This document shows positions 1 to 13,300 of a stretch of 64,000 nt of DNA, piece after piece. The stretch lies in contig NC_133771.1 of assembly GCF_003597395.2 (NCBI RefSeq), positions 56,722,423 to 56,786,422 on the forward strand, written 5' to 3'. The stretch is from Chelonoidis abingdonii (taxonomy: Eukaryota > Chordata > Testudines > Testudinidae). Numbering within the stretch: position 1 is the first letter of the stretch; every line of letters starts with the position of its first letter. The notes under the pieces are model-generated. The model was not told where the DNA came from, did not search any database, and saw only the letters and a program-made list of their open reading frames with translations. Position numbers and translations under genes: made by a program.

Positions 1-2068
1 ACAGGGACTATAGTGTATATTGTATAATACTAACTATTACAGTTACTGGTTGCTTATAGAATAATCATACCTACTACATTACTTCCTCTGATCTCAACGC
101 AAGTCATGTAACAGCCTAATCAAAATCATAATTGACACACGACAGATTATTAAACAATAAAATGCTTAATTTTCTACTTGATCCTTGTAATAAATGAGTG
201 TAAAGCTTGCAAGATTCACATTTTGCAAGCTTTCACACCTTAATAAACCTTAACCAATTGTCATTGCTCATAGATGTTTTTGCAATGTTCTACAATTTTA
301 TGAAAGGCTAGAGGATTTGTATGTTTTAATTATAAAGTGTTCTGGCTTGATACTGAATAAGTGGCACCTTGTGCTGTGTTTGGTTTCTGGGAGGCTTTGA
401 ATATCCTTACAATTCCTGTTTAATGGAGTAATGGAGACCAGACATGCGGCAAAAGTGATGGGCTTGCTTTGTGGAGAGAAAGGGGCAGGCCGGATACCCT
501 GCTAGAAGAGCATGGTTTCTGGACAAATCACTATATGGTATTTACAGTACTTGAGGAAGACGCTATCTGAGTCCTCCTGGCTGCAGAGTTTTCGTGATTG
601 CTGCTGTGGGCAAAACCTTGGAAGAATAGATAAAGATACAGGGATGCAAACAGGATTTTTAATTTTTAATAATTACTTCAAGATAAAAGATCATAGAATG
701 ACACTGATTTTTAAATATAAGTTCCAGTTTGTTTCAGAAGGGACTTAGGTTTAAAATCAATGGCCTGATAAGGCCCATGGCACTATATTTTACAGTGACT
801 GTAATGAAGCTAGGTGAATACGATTCCATGATTACTTACAGAGATTGTTCAATGAATTTGCTTCAGCCAGGTTCATACCCCTTCTGTACTTTCCTAGCAT
901 GAATGCCTTCAGATAAAGAATTTCAGACACACAAGTGAAAATGAATTTTAAACACCCTTGCCCAAGTAGTCACATCAGAATGTTTCTGCATGCATCAGGT
1001 CAGGGAACAGAAGTAATACCATGTAGCAGATTTCATCTCTAACAATGAACTGACTCAGCTCAAATAGCAAATCTTCACAAATCAGACCCGATTTTGTCAC
1101 CAATATTGGGTAGTACCTTGTGCTAAGTAATCCTATTCATTTCAGTATGATTGCTCAAAGACTAAGATAGTACACATTATGAGAAAGAGTAGGAGAATCT
1201 TGCTTTCGGTGATAATCCATAGAATAAAAAAAAGTCAGATATTTTTAAATAACAAATGCATTTGAAGATATTGCAATTCCTTAAACATATTCTGTGAGCA
1301 GAAATAGCAGATATATTTGTTGGCTAAGTTATTCACTATCAATTATTTGTTCAATTAAGATCTGACTATATAACTCCATTGAAAATAGCTGTTATTACTG
1401 TATGCAGTTAACAGTGTCTAAACCTGCAAACAGTTTAGCTCATCCCCATATCAAAGTCTAGTAATGAAGAACTATGATGAAATATTAAATCAAAGTTCTT
1501 AGCCCACCATTCAGCTTAATAGTCTGCGTAGCTACAGTAAAGTTCTGAAAGATTCTTTTTTGTTTATAGGTAAAATCAGAGGGTCAGGAATCTTCTCTCA
1601 AATGCTTCTCTCACCCAAAGGGAGTTCAATACTTTTGTTTTGTTTTGTTTTTAAAATTTGACTTTGCTGTCATCATTCCTTAAAAACTATCATCAAGCCT
1701 TCATTTTGGACTGCTAAATATAATCAGTCAAAAATAAATCATTTTTAGCTATGAAAAACTAGACTTTTTCTGTGGTTTTGGCGTGCCAAGGGCAGTGTTG
1801 TTTCTGGAATGTTGAAGGACAGTAGTTCTAAGGAAGCTGTAAATGATGCCATGTGGTCAAGTTGGTTTTTCTCCAGCTTTTAAGTGTATTTGTTTTCTAG
1901 TCATTGAACATTTTTCAAAGCTTCTTTCTTTCCATTAACTTTTAAGTTTATTTTAGTTTGGTTTATTGTCTTTAAATTATACCTGCATGCCATAATAAAC
2001 TTTGGCAAACAAAAATCTTTATTAATACTCATGACAGTATTCATGTTTGTTTGTTGTCTTGAATACAG
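1..2068 (+). other. ADGRB3: Intron of ADGRB3 upstream of the TSR1 exon (5-prime end outside window)
   Basis: AT-rich non-coding sequence that ends in the AG acceptor of the first exon seen in this window. Open frames here are short and unlike known proteins. I recognise no repeat family in it. The acceptor tract is T/G-rich and ends in ATACAG. The previous coding exon must end with one base of a split glycine codon, because the next exon begins in phase 1. Confidence 0.75.
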
Positions 2069-2230
2069 GTGAATCTGGTGTTGAAGAGTGGGCCCAATGG
2101 AGCACATGTTCAGTTACTTGTGGTCAAGGGTCGCAGGTGCGAACCAGAACTTGTGTATCACCTTACGGGACACACTGCAGCGGCCCTTTAAGAGAATCAA
2201 GGGTTTGCAATAACACTGCCCTCTGTCCAG
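2069..2230 (+). CDS. ADGRB3: ADGRB3 exon: thrombospondin type 1 repeat 1
   Basis: This 162-nt exon encodes one whole thrombospondin type 1 repeat in the extracellular part of BAI3, a neuronal adhesion GPCR at the cell surface. Six cysteines are present (STC, VTC, RTC, THC, RVC, ALC). The Trp ladder begins EEWAQW, which fits C-mannosylation, and CSVTCG matches the O-fucosylation consensus C-x-x-S/T-C-G. NNT near the end is an N-glycosylation sequon. The exon is phase 1-1: it begins two bases into a Gly codon after ATACAG and ends CCA-G before GTAGTG. The sequence agrees with human BAI3 as I remember it, apart from Ala for Ser between the first two Trp residues. In the BAI family the TSR region binds ligands such as C1q-like proteins. 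That role is family knowledge and is not visible here. Confidence 0.95.
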
Positions 2231-3510
2231 GTAGTGTTAGCAGCCAATCAATAAAATTGTGGATGTTATTGAACTGTATAATGCTAAGAATTTCAAACGA
2301 TACCTTTTTCTTTAAACATGAATTGCATAGAAGCACTTTAATTAGAATGGAAATTGTACTTCTTATTCATCTGTGAACTTTTATTTTCTAAGTGATTATT
2401 TCCTGTTTCAGAGAAGCCAAGGAACTGAAGAAGAATATTTTTTTCCTGTCAGTTCCAGATTAAAAAAAAAATTCTTGTTTCATCCTTTTTGCTCATAGGT
2501 TTTCTGTGTTGTAGATAAAGGTGGGGGGAAGGCACAATACAGATTGTACTTTTAGGGGAAGAAATCCTGATCATCAACACACTAAACAGATGTAAAAACT
2601 CCATTGATAAGCAGTGCTGGTGAAGCTAACATGTCATCAGACACTGCATTTGTTTAACCATTTAGTTTGATATGGCCTGAATGATGAGAATCATTCATGA
2701 GATCATGAGAATGCCCCTTGTGGAATTTCCTCTACAGTCTTCTGTCTAGGAGCGGTAAGATTTGCCCATCACAGGGGGAAAAAAAACCAAGAATCTGGCC
2801 AGCAATTCCCCCTGACTCCATGAGTACATGGCCATCTGGATAGAAGTCCTATGCTTCCCACTACAATTCTGGACTTGCTGCAGTAATTCTCATGCTCTAT
2901 GGGCTGTCATTGCCTTTGGGGTCTGTCTTGTAAGGGATGCAGCAGAAAAATAATAGAACTATAGAATAGACTATATTACTTTTTCTATGAAATCTTTGCA
3001 GTCGAAGACTTATGTGCTTCCCTCCAGGTACATGAATTCTCTAACCTTCCTGCAACACAGGAGTCCAGGACTACAGAGAACTGTCTGCAGATTATGAGGA
3101 AAGGCAATTGATTTTTCCTTTCCAAGTAGGGAGGTGGGAGAGATCCAGTCACAGAGCATACATAACTGGATAATGATTTGTAGACTCAGTCTCCTACAGT
3201 TATCTTGCATTAAAGACTTGCAGTTTCACCCTAGTGGAGGGGACATGTCAATGTGGTTATTCCTATACAGTTTGTATATCAATTTATAAAATGTTTTGGG
3301 AACTTTTGAGATGAAAGGCATTATAAAAGCACAAAACAGCTTATCCAGTAAACAACTAATTTAATGAGAATTATTGTCAACCTTTCATAATTTTACACTA
3401 TGTTCTAGATAGAAAATTCCATATGAATTGCCTAATATTTTATGATCTAGGAACCCCAAAGCAAGAATGGAATAGACCATTTTAAATGTGTCCATACAAT
3501 AATACCTATT

Positions 3511-4265
3511 TGTTCCTTCCCTACTCTGAACTTTAGGGTACAGATGTGGGGGACCTGCATGAGAAGCTCTAAGCTTAACTACCAGCTTAGATCTGGTCTT
3601 GCTGCCACCATCCAGATTTCTCGGTGTCTGGAACACCCTTTTCCCCCCAAAACCTTCCCCTCCCTAGGTAGCCTTGAAAGACTTCACCAGTTTCCTGGCG
3701 AACACAGATCCAAACCCCTTGGATCTTAAAACAAGGAGAAATTAACCATCCCCCCTCCTTTCTCCCACCAACTCTTGGTGGATTCAGATCCACCCCCTTG
3801 GATTGCACTAAAAACAAGGGAAAATCAATAGATATAAGAAAAAGACTTTGTAACCTTAATGAAAAAGAAGTAAAAGAAAACCCTCTGGGAGAGGGACTTA
3901 GCATACCCCGCTACTCGCATCTAGACAACAGATTCAACACAAAGAATGGTCCCCTGGGGTAAAGAATCTTAATACACACAAGAATACCCAAATTTGATAA
4001 TTCCCTTAATGGTACCAAGACAAGTTACAAAGAAAATAAACATAAACCCATTTATCTCTTTCTAAAACTTACTACTCTGATACCTTGATTTTTTTTCCAC
4101 TCTGGCTGAAACTGAAACTGACTAAACAAAGGAAACTTCCCTCCTTCCTTTTGAGACATCTTGTTCCCCATTGGTTCCTCTGGTCAGCTGTCAGCTAGGC
4201 TAGGTGAACTTCTTAACCCTTTACAGGTAAAAGAGGCATTAACCCTTAACTATCTGTTTATGACA
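3511..4265. mobile_element. Probable solo LTR of a turtle endogenous retroelement
   Basis: The block begins TGTTCC and ends TTATGACA, so it has TG...CA termini. It is flanked by CTATT on the left and CCATT on the right, a 4-of-5 match that could be a decayed target-site duplication. The first 300 bases closely match the block at 7174. The last 100 bases, with a long CCTTTACAGGTAAAAG stretch, match the end of the block at about 13497-14305. I see no gag or pol coding sequence beside it, so a solo LTR is the simplest reading. The family name is not known to me. Confidence 0.7.
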
Positions 4266-6182
4266 CCATTATTTCCAGGAGAGATTAGGATAGCTCATTA
4301 AAGAACAAAGGGTGGTATACATTGTGTAAGAACATCTCTTAATTTAAAGATAGCAAAATATGTCCTTCCAGGACTACCTGAAAACTAATGAGTAACCCCC
4401 CTGCAGCTGTTTTGTTATTTTCTAGGATACCTTTATATGTTGTCTCTCTTCTGAAGAGTTAAAACCCTCCTCATTCAAAAACCAAACCAAAAAACCCACT
4501 ATTATTACCATGTGATGCAAAAGTCAAGTAATTTATCATCCAAGTGCACAACAATAATTCTTAAATAATGTGATTTTAACACACTGTGAAAAAATACACA
4601 CACAAAATGACCACCTAATTCCTCAACAACATTTTCCAGAGTAGCCAAGGCTTCCCACCTCTCGCCTAAGAGTATGAACTTCAGCTCTGGGCATAGCTTT
4701 ATTATTAGGACATCCTATATCCAGATACCCATGATGGGTAATAGTTCCCAGTTGTCACTAGCTATCGTTTGTAGAGATGAGATGGGAAATGGATTTCCCA
4801 TTGCTCAAATATTTTTGAGAGTTGGAAAAAAAAATCCTATCTGAAACTGGGATGAAAAGTCAAAAATCTTAAAAATAATAATTAACTGAAAACATTCTTG
4901 TTTCAGGTTGGTCAAAATGTTACATTTCAGTTTTGAGCTCCCACCTCTCCCCCCTTTTAAACCTTTTCTTTAGACTAATTCACTTACATTTATTGTAGGA
5001 CTACTCCTGCAAACATACTCCACATGGTCAAAGCCCTGCACCTACAGCTCCACTGATTCCAATGACACGCTACATAGCTATCGGAGTCCAGCTGAAAACA
5101 GCAGTTTGCAAGATCAGAGCCTTATACCTTTACTTTTCCTGAAAATGATTCTTGAAATGCTCAGATAGCCATACAATTATTAGTCTGTTTAAAAACCCTC
5201 TGTCTTCAATATATCCCCTGTTTCGGGGTTACCCCTGGTTAAAGCAAGACAAAACAGTTTGTTGGCCAGCAAAAAAGAGGGGAACAGGGAAACAAAACCA
5301 AAGCAAACACCAACTTGTATATACAAGTACTGACCTATGTTTCCTATTCCATTCAACTCTACCATCCATTCCAAGCAGTTAGTTGATACTATAATTTAGA
5401 ACAAGCTTTTGCATCCTCAAAAATACTATCTGGATAGCCAGCTAACAGCTCTGATGCCTCATGTTCACTCTGATCACAACAAACATACAAAACTTTAACA
5501 ATACTGTCTTCTGGCTTTATAATCTACAAATGCACAGTCTCCTGGGGAATGCTCATTGCACAATGTCATCCATGAAAATAGGCCAGTTTTGAGAGATGTA
5601 ACAATGTTTCCTCATAAGAAATGTTGCCTCCCAAAAAATAAAAAAGTAATACAAGGTGAGGTACCTGGGATGTGCCCCAAGCACCTATCCATGAGCTTCA
5701 GTGAATGGACTCTCCCTCTCCCTCTTAGACTTTGAAATAGATAATATAGAAAACAGCTCATCTCCTGATCAAGGATGGCAGTGCATTTTCAGTCACCATT
5801 TCTTTATATCCCCCAATCCTTCTCCCTGATATCAGTAAAGTGCATTTACAAATACAGTATGCTACAATCTTTGAGAGAGCTTTGAGAATGGTACACACTA
5901 ATCCCACTATTATCAGATGGTGAGCTGGGCCACAGACTGGTTCCTTAACATGGGTATTCCAACTATTAGAAAAGCCACTTGACCAGTGATTTCTGTTTTT
6001 TCCCTCTGTTGGATGTCATTTCTGTTTATTATTAGCAATGAAACAACACCATATGGAATAGTAGTTACTCCCAATATTGAAAAGAGAACTTTACTAATTA
6101 GTTTATGAAGTGACTATTTTTTAATTTTTTATAATTAAATAATAGTCTTCAATAATACATCTCCTATAAATATTGATCAGGG

Positions 6183-6360
6183 GGGAGAGGGATAACTCAG
6201 TGGTTTGAGCATTGGCCTGCTAAACCCAGCGTTGTGGGTTCAATCTTTGAGGGGGGCCACTAAGGGATCTGGGGAAAAATCAGTACTTAGTCCTGCTAGT
6301 GAACACAGGAGGCTGGACTTGATGACCTTTCAGGGCCTTTCCAGTTCTATGGGATAGGTA

Positions 6361-6392
<32 letters not shown>
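6183..6392 (+). mobile_element. Tortoise (Cry-type) tRNA-derived SINE
   Basis: The 5-prime part contains a degenerate RNA polymerase III A box (GATAACTCAGTGG) and a B box (GGTTCAATC), as in tRNA-derived SINEs. It is followed by the family body (GGGGGGCCACTAAGGGATCTGGGG) and ends in a TC/TA microsatellite tail after GGGATAGGTAT. A second copy lies at about 53009-53217. This SINE type is characteristic of cryptodiran turtles and is the best single clue to the organism. Confidence 0.85.
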
Positions 6393-7173
6393 ATGATAGT
6401 TAGCTCACCAGGTGTCTTGATACCAAGGGTCCAGCCAAAACAGTGTGTCTGATGCCAGCTGCTTAATGGCTAACTTCTTGGTTGGAGCTAGGCTGCCTCA
6501 GGACTCAGTCCTGCAGCAGTACAGACTTACTTCATCTTGTTGGATAGTTAATAACAAAGCTAAACTTCCTGGTGGAAATTTCAGTAGATTCCACAGAATC
6601 CTTCAGCAGATCTGCATTTGTGTATATCTTTTACTAACTCCCAACTGGTAAAAGACCAGTAGACTGATCATTGCTCTGTTCCCAAATGCAGTTGGGCAAC
6701 TAAAACCTTTAGAAGGAATCTGTTCAAAATATTCATTTGAAATTTCCATGCCATACCTGCAGACTGATGGGCCAGAAAGAACACATGGCCAGCCTACACT
6801 ATCAAACGCTGATCTGGCTGTCAGCAATACTATTTCTTGGGAACTGTTGGAAGCATGTAATTTTCAATGGCTGGCCTTCCTGTCATCTCTGTTTTCATTT
6901 TCTTATAGAGGGACAACATCTGTTCACCTTATTTACATAAATACTCTAAGTTGGGACTGCTTGTATACAATGTAGAAAACTTGGCCAAAGTTCATTTTTC
7001 TGTAAACACTTGGGTATAGCAGCACTCCAGAGAGTCATCAGGAGCATTCGAAAATAATGAAATAATTTGCACGTGCAGAACTGCACTTAGACCACTCAGC
7101 CAGCATCACAACACTCTCTGCTGCTCCCACTTATTGCATAGTATTTCCCTCTACTCCCCCGTGCCATACACAT

Positions 7174-7875
7174 TGTCAGGGTTCCTCCCCCACTCTGAAT
7201 TTTAGGGTACAGATGTGGGGACCTGCATAAACACTTCTAAGCTTAACTGCCAGCTTAGATCTGGGTTCACTGCCACCATCCAGATTCCTCAGTGTCTGGA
7301 ACACCCTCTTTCCCCCCAAAACCTTCCCCTCCCTGGGTAGCCTAGAAAGGCTTTTTCACCAAGTTCCTGGTGAATACCGATCCAACCTCTTGGATCATAA
7401 CACAAGGAGAATTTAACCATCTCCCCTCCTTTCCCCCACCAATTCCTGGTGAGTCCTGATCCAATCCCCTTGGATCTTAAAACAAGGAAAAATTAACCAT
7501 CTCCCCTCCTTTCCCCCACCAATTCCTGGTGAGTCCTGATCCAATCCCCTTGGATCTCAAAACAAGGGAAAATCAATCAGGTTTTTAAAAAGAAAGCTTT
7601 TAATTAAAGAAAGGTAAAAATCATCTCTGTAAAATCAGGATGGAAAATACTTTACAGAGTAATTAGATTCATATAGCCCAGAGGAATCCCCTCTAGCCAT
7701 AGGTTCAAAGTTACAGGAAACAGAGGTAAAATTCCCTCAGCAAAAAAGAACATTTACAAGTTGAGAAAACAAAAATAAAACTAACACGCCTTGCCTGGCT
7801 ATTACTTACAGTTTGAAATATGAGAGACTGGTTCAGAAAGATTTGGAGAGCCTGGATTGATGTCTGGTACCTCTT
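7174..7875. mobile_element. LTR fragment related to 3511-4265, with an internal 80-bp tandem duplication
   Basis: It begins TGTCAGGGTTCC. The first part aligns base for base, with scattered changes, to 3511 onwards. An 80-bp unit at 7421-7500 is repeated at 7501-7570, with about one mismatch over 70 bases; the copy at 3511 carries one such unit. Homology fades near 7875 and the expected 3-prime LTR end is absent, so the element appears truncated. The right edge is approximate. Confidence 0.65.
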
Positions 7876-8261
7876 TCTCAGCCAATCCATGGGGAAATAC
7901 GCACATAAGTCAACATTGACCCTGTCAATAATTAGTTTCTGTGAGTTTTCTGACTGATGTTGTTTAACCTTCATCAGAGTGAGAATAAGGGAAGTCATTG
8001 TCAGCCTGGTTTTATAAAACAGCTTTAACAGCTTTCATAAAATAATAATATTTGATATTTAAGTTTAATAAGAACTACTATGTAATATTCCCAAAATAAA
8101 GAGTTTTCTTCCCATCAATAATTAATGAAAGCAGTGATGCAGACTAGCTTTGCTACCAGTGTTTTTGGCAGAAATGTTTGCAATAACTTGAACATCTTTT
8201 TTGATCCCAGATAATGAATATCACAACTGCAACTGTATTACAGAAAATACTAACTCGTCTC

Positions 8262-8325
8262 AGGGCCAGATCCCCAGCTGGTATAAACTGACATAGCTCA
8301 TCCGGCCCTTAAGCTTTCCACACAT
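8262..8325. repeat. Remnant of a short palindromic MITE
   Basis: The stretch from AGGGCCAGATCCCCAGCTGGTATAAACTG to CCGGCCCTTAAG matches the outer arms of a short palindromic element. A fuller copy lies at 50418-50512. The inner part is missing. The edges are approximate. Confidence 0.45.
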
Positions 8326-10721
8326 TTTAGCTGGGGTTCTTTGCACTTTGTTAATGATGTTAAGCTGAGGAAAATGTGTGTTGTTGCTGTGGGCCTTTTC
8401 CGCTAACTTCACTAATTACCTTCTAGTTAAATTTACATATGTCATCTGCATAGAAGAAAAGACACTGCGAACTGTTGGATTGTATTTTGGCTGGGGGGTG
8501 GATACAATAAAGAAAGATTATAGGGATCCAGTTTTACCATGGAAGACTTGCTTTTGAACCCACAGTTTCTGTAATATAGGAGATGGATCTAAACCAAAAC
8601 AGAGAAAAGATTGGCTTAACTTTGAACCCCCAAGATCCAAACTCAGCTACTTTTCTGGCTCTTGGTGAGACTCCAAATCATAGGGAAACTGTTTTAAAGT
8701 TATGGTTTGGCTGCAGTCAACATTTTGCAAGAACAGTCTTATAAGATTTTTGGCTCCAGATGCTCACGCAATACCTTTGAAGAACAGCTCATGAGAATTC
8801 TGCAATTTTGAAATGAAATCTTTTGGGGACAATTTACAATATACTATCATCATCAAATCTAAGATTACCAAGCCTAAACATTAGCCCTAACCCTAATGTA
8901 TATCCAGAACTGAATAACATTCTCTTAGTCCATATCTACTTAATACCAAGAACTTTCCCATTTAATATTTTTTGCAATGTACTGAAAATTTACCATTTAT
9001 TCTTGACTTGACCTGGAAGAATTGGCTTTATATGTTTTGTACTCTTTGAAATGATCATTGTTTCAGCATGAGCCTCTTGTTCGACTATAACTGCAGCAAA
9101 TGAAATTTTTCCCTTGTTGTTGTTCTTAACAGCCCAGAACCTGAACTGACAAATGGTTTCTCATGTTCATCTGATCAAAAGAATTTTGATCCTTGGAGTC
9201 AGGTCTGGATTGAAAATGTAATGCATTGCCAATGAAAAAGTGCTTTAAATGCTGTGGTTGAATCATAACATGTCTTTACGAACAGTGCCTGTGGTAGACA
9301 GGTGAAATATAAAGGCTTAGGCAAAAATATATTTATCAGCTTATTAATTTTCAGAAGCTTTAGGTTTCATCATTTAACTAAGTTGTCAAGGTTAATCAAG
9401 GTTTTTAAGATTAATAGACTAAAATCTGTCAATTTAACATTCACTTAGAATGCTCCTATTTTTCTGCTAATGCAATGCATATTGATGTAATATTTAGATG
9501 AGAAAATTAATGAAGCTAGCAACCTGAAATGTAGGGTGTGAAATAATAATGGTATTTTGCAGACTTTTTGTGTCTGGCCAACTCAATAAGCTTTCAGCAA
9601 TACGGAACTCATGTTGATGAAAAAAAGTAAAATATCTACTTACATGAAGCTAGACATTTCTTGTCAGAAATTGTCTTCTTTGAAGTTATCTATAAAACTT
9701 TCAATCTCAATATATCTTCTAAAAAGACACCTTGCTATATTCCTAAGAGAATGAAATTCAAGCTCTCCACGTGCAGAATTTCCATTGACATTGCATATCA
9801 TTTCATGATTATGTCCAACAGGGCAAATCCAGTCTCCACTCTACTGAGATTCACCTGGTGGTGCAACCAATGTGGTTTTGCTGCACAAGAACACAAAGGC
9901 TTTGACTAGGGGAACTGAGCAGGAATTTGCGATCCCTGGACAGGAGAGAGCCAGCTCCATGGAGTTTCCCTATAGGCAATGCTCAAGGGAAAATAAGGAC
10001 ATGCCATGCCATGCCATGGATGTGTTGGGGCTGTAGCACACCACTCCATCTCCCCAGACACTCCATGGTCAGTTAGGGAGGATTCCCTGCAGAGACAACT
10101 GAGGTGTGTGTGACACACACCAAGTTTGCTGCTCAGGATGGGTGCTAGCTCATTGCATTTTATCCTACATATTCTTAGATTAACTAGAATATAACTAAGA
10201 CATTCTTTGCAAGGCTTCTCTCTTTAAAGAGGTTATATTCCCCTGGAACTGAGTTTTTACAGAATTTTGTGAATTATTTATAATGTGCTTTTTATGTGGT
10301 ATCAGCTGTAAATTTGACTCAGATTCTTTTTGAAAAAGAAATGCAATATAAAGATAATAGGCTAAGATACGATGTATGTCAGTTTCTTCTATATTGAAAA
10401 CAATAGGGAAGAATGCTTGCTATAACATTCCTTATTTGTTTTGTGAAGTCATTGTTTATATAAAATATTTATGTGTATGTATTTATATCATATAATCTCA
10501 TAAAGTAATTTAAATAATCTGGTCCAAAACTCTGATGTACAGGGGCATGCACTATTAAATCTGATAATTCCCCATATATTGTCATATTAGGAAATAATGC
10601 AAAACTGAGGTTAACCTGAAGAAAAACATTAGGACCATATCCTGTCATGGTTCCATTGAAATGAATAATACTTGCAAGACTAGGTCCTTAAAGTACCAGA
10701 GTCCCAGACTAAGAAATGACA

Positions 10722-10901
10722 TAGGTCTGTATTTTCAAAAGAGACTAGTGATTTTGGCTGTCTTAGCTTTAAGTACCTGTCTCGAAACACCCAAAATGTA
10801 TCTGATTTTTTCATGTGCTGACTACCTGTCCAAAAAAACTCAGACCCATTTAAAATGTCTCTATCTGGGCACCCAAAATCACTTTTCACTTTGAAAATGT
10901 A
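10722..10901. repeat. Imperfect palindromic MITE-like repeat
   Basis: The left arm reads TGTATTTTCAAAAGAGACTAG-TGATTTTGG. The right arm, CCAAAATCACTTTTCACTTTGAAAATGTAGG, is close to its reverse complement. The whole could fold back on itself over about 180 bases. I found no clear target-site duplication, so the edges are approximate. It is a non-autonomous DNA element or a decayed inverted repeat. Confidence 0.5.
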
Positions 10902-11174
10902 GGCCATGCTTCTAAACTAAAGGAAAAAAAATGTATTGAGATTAGATTAATTTATAAAAGAGCAAATAAAATTGCAAAGCTCAATGTAGTATATGGAGAA
11001 TAAGATGTTATTTTAGTGAACTTAATTTCTAAAGCTAATCTGTATATGCTAATGATGCAAACTTCTAAACACTGTGTTTTTTTTCTCTTGTTGGGCAAAA
11101 TAGTCCCTTTTACAATGTAGTTGTTTTTATTTTGAATCTTCTATGTTACCGGTGTCCTGTTTGCTTTGTTACAG

Positions 11175-11339
11175 TACATGGAGTTTGGGAGGAGTGGTCA
11201 CCTTGGAGTTTGTGTTCATTCACATGTGGTCGAGGCCAAAGAACAAGAACAAGGTCATGTATACCTCCCCAGTACGGGGGAAGATCGTGTGACGGACCGG
11301 AAACACAACATAAACCTTGCAATATTGCTCTCTGCCCCG
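11175..11339 (+). CDS. ADGRB3: ADGRB3 exon: thrombospondin type 1 repeat 2
   Basis: This 165-nt exon encodes the second TSR. It starts two bases into a Val codon after TTACAG and ends CCC-G before GTGAGC, phase 1-1. The Trp ladder is GVWEEWSPW, with two overlapping W-x-x-W C-mannosylation motifs. CSFTCG fits the O-fucose consensus. Six cysteines are present, followed by the R-rich strand [10 protein letters not shown]. It follows TSR1 directly in the mature message, since the split codons join in frame. Compared with human BAI3 from memory, it differs by Ile for Thr after RSC and by a few other residues. The exon is intact. Confidence 0.95.
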
Positions 11340-11487
11340 GTGAGCTTGTATAGTAACTATTTGCTCAGCTACAGTAATTTAGTGTAGCTCGTTTCTGACC
11401 AGCTTTATTATTATGTATCATGCACTTGAATGTTTGGTGAGTAAAGTCTTATAGGTAGGACTCGTTATCATCTGCTGTTGTGGTAGA

Positions 11488-11585
11488 ACCCAAAGGATGC
11501 AATCAGGATTGCAACTCTGTTGTGCTACATGCTGTACAGACACACAGGAAGACAAGGTCCTTCTCTCAAAGAATTTACAATGTAA
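11488..11585 (-). repeat. Antisense MIR-type (CORE-SINE) 3-prime tail
   Basis: The stretch from ACCCAAAGGATGCAATCAGG to AAAGAATTTACAATGTAAA is the reverse complement of the common amniote tail that reads ATTGTAAACTCTTTGGGG...GCACAATGGG. A sense copy is seen near 19985-20070. The copy is old and diverged, with approximate edges. Confidence 0.5.
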
Positions 11586-11804
11586 ACTCATCCTGGATTG
11601 GGTTGTGCTATCAAGGAGCCCTGTATCCCAGTGATTTCAAACAGATTCTGCATGGTGTGGGATTCTGTGCTAGGGGATCCCAATGCAGGAGGGACACCTA
11701 AGAAGACAAGCAATATACCAAAGGTAGGGAAAGGGGAAACATTCCAAGTGTGTTCATTTTGAATGTCCATCACGTATATTTTAAATATATCTTGCTAGGT
11801 GGTC

Positions 11805-11827
11805 ATAATAATAATAATAATAATAAA
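11805..11827. repeat. (TAA)n microsatellite
   Basis: Six to seven uninterrupted ATA/TAA units lie in otherwise AT-rich intron. Confidence 0.9.
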
Positions 11828-13300
11828 CAAGTGCCTTTTTATTTATACACAGTACATGTCACAATTTTAGAAATAGTAGGAGACTAAGATTTTCTTTCCA
11901 ATTTTTTATATTAGAGAGAGGATCAGCACAGATTTATGCACAGTTTTAATTTCACTTAAAACCTAAGCACTTAAATGGTGCATAGGTTTTAAATTGGCCT
12001 TTCACACTGAAATAAAATAAAATAACTGACTTTATTACAAGTCACTTCCTTTGTGCAATTTAAAATGTCTGTGAATTGATTGTGATATTTTTAACTAGAA
12101 TTTTTACTCTTTACAAAAGTTATATCTGTAAATGAAATGACAAAATTATCTAAATAATTCCACGAGGTTTTGCTTTACAAATACTCTCTCTTAAGCTTTT
12201 TCTAAATCAGTTTACTCCTAGGGCCTTCTGCCAAAAAAATATGAAAAGGGATGGGGCCACTGTAGTGCATACAGTTCTGGTCACAAGTTTTGAGTGGCAT
12301 GCAGTGCAATGGTGCTCATGGATAAACTTGCTCCACAGACGTAAATCACTGAATCCAGACTTTGAGAAAGGTTTCATGACTAGAGTGAGACAGGTAGCAA
12401 TATCCCATACATGTCCATACGTGGAAACATCCCATCAAAAGATGGTGATGTTTGCATTAAAGCCTAAGTTTTGTTGAAAAGTCATTTCCCTTAAGAGATA
12501 ACATACATCAGCTTTCTCCATCGGCCTGCCATAGCTTTGCCAGCTACCATTCCCCTGAGCTGTAGCCTGATAATTAGGAGTCAACATATCTCTTTTATGC
12601 TCTGACCTCATTTTATAATCTACAGCTATAGGTGTTTCCCAACACAAGACGTGTGGAAATTCATTTATTTTGCTTTTCTTCGGTTTGACAAGATATTATG
12701 GAGACATCCTGTTCATCATTTGTCCATTAGCTCTATGCAGTGGTTTGAAATATCTGATTTTCACACCCCATATTTTTGGCAGTGAAAATTGAAGTTTATT
12801 TGCAAAATTTAAAAATAAATAAAATAAATTGAGAAGAAAACATTGTGTTAATTCAACAAAATGTTGCCACTCTGAAAATGGTAACTTTTGAGACTGTTGC
12901 TTTAACAAATGAACAAGAGAGAAAACAAAGACTAGGGCATCAGGACCCTACAGAATTAGAAAAATAGATTCTCCGAGGACCAGACCTGTGACAAGTTTCA
13001 ATTTTAAGTGCCTCTTCTTTGTGATTTATTTAATTTTGCCAGCTGTTCAGTTTTTTCACACGTTCTGTTTCCTGTAACTTGGGCCTATTGGAAGACACAC
13101 ACGCTCTCATCACCACTGTGAAATTCACATGGGTCTGCACCTCTGCTTTCAAAGAGAGCCAAACAATATGTGAGCAGGAAGAATGCGACCTTAGCACATT
13201 TACATGAGCCTCCAGAAAAGTACATAATATCATATATGAATCTCAACTGAAACTGAGGAAGTGAGAAATACCAAATAGGAGTAGAGAAGATGGTAGTATA

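Larger units (their letters stand above)
2231..11174 (+). other. ADGRB3: ADGRB3 intron between TSR1 and TSR2 exons (8.9 kb)
   Basis: The intron begins GTAGTG and ends TTACAG. It holds two related LTR copies (3511-4265 and about 7174-7875), a tortoise-type tRNA SINE (about 6183-6392), a short MITE remnant near 8262-8325 and a palindromic MITE (about 10722-10901). The remainder (2231-3510, 4266-6182, 6393-7173, 7876-10721, 10902-11174) is AT-rich, and I recognise no gene or regulatory element in it. Confidence 0.85.

Noticed and set aside
6183..6260. A functional tRNA gene
   Set aside because: A- and B-box-like motifs are present, but no cloverleaf can be completed and the same body recurs at 53009; it is a SINE head.
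9830..10140. GC-richer block with (ATGCC)3 and a GTGTGTGTGACACACAC palindrome
   Set aside because: It may be an old repeat, but no second copy or terminal structure could be shown, and the palindrome is simple sequence.
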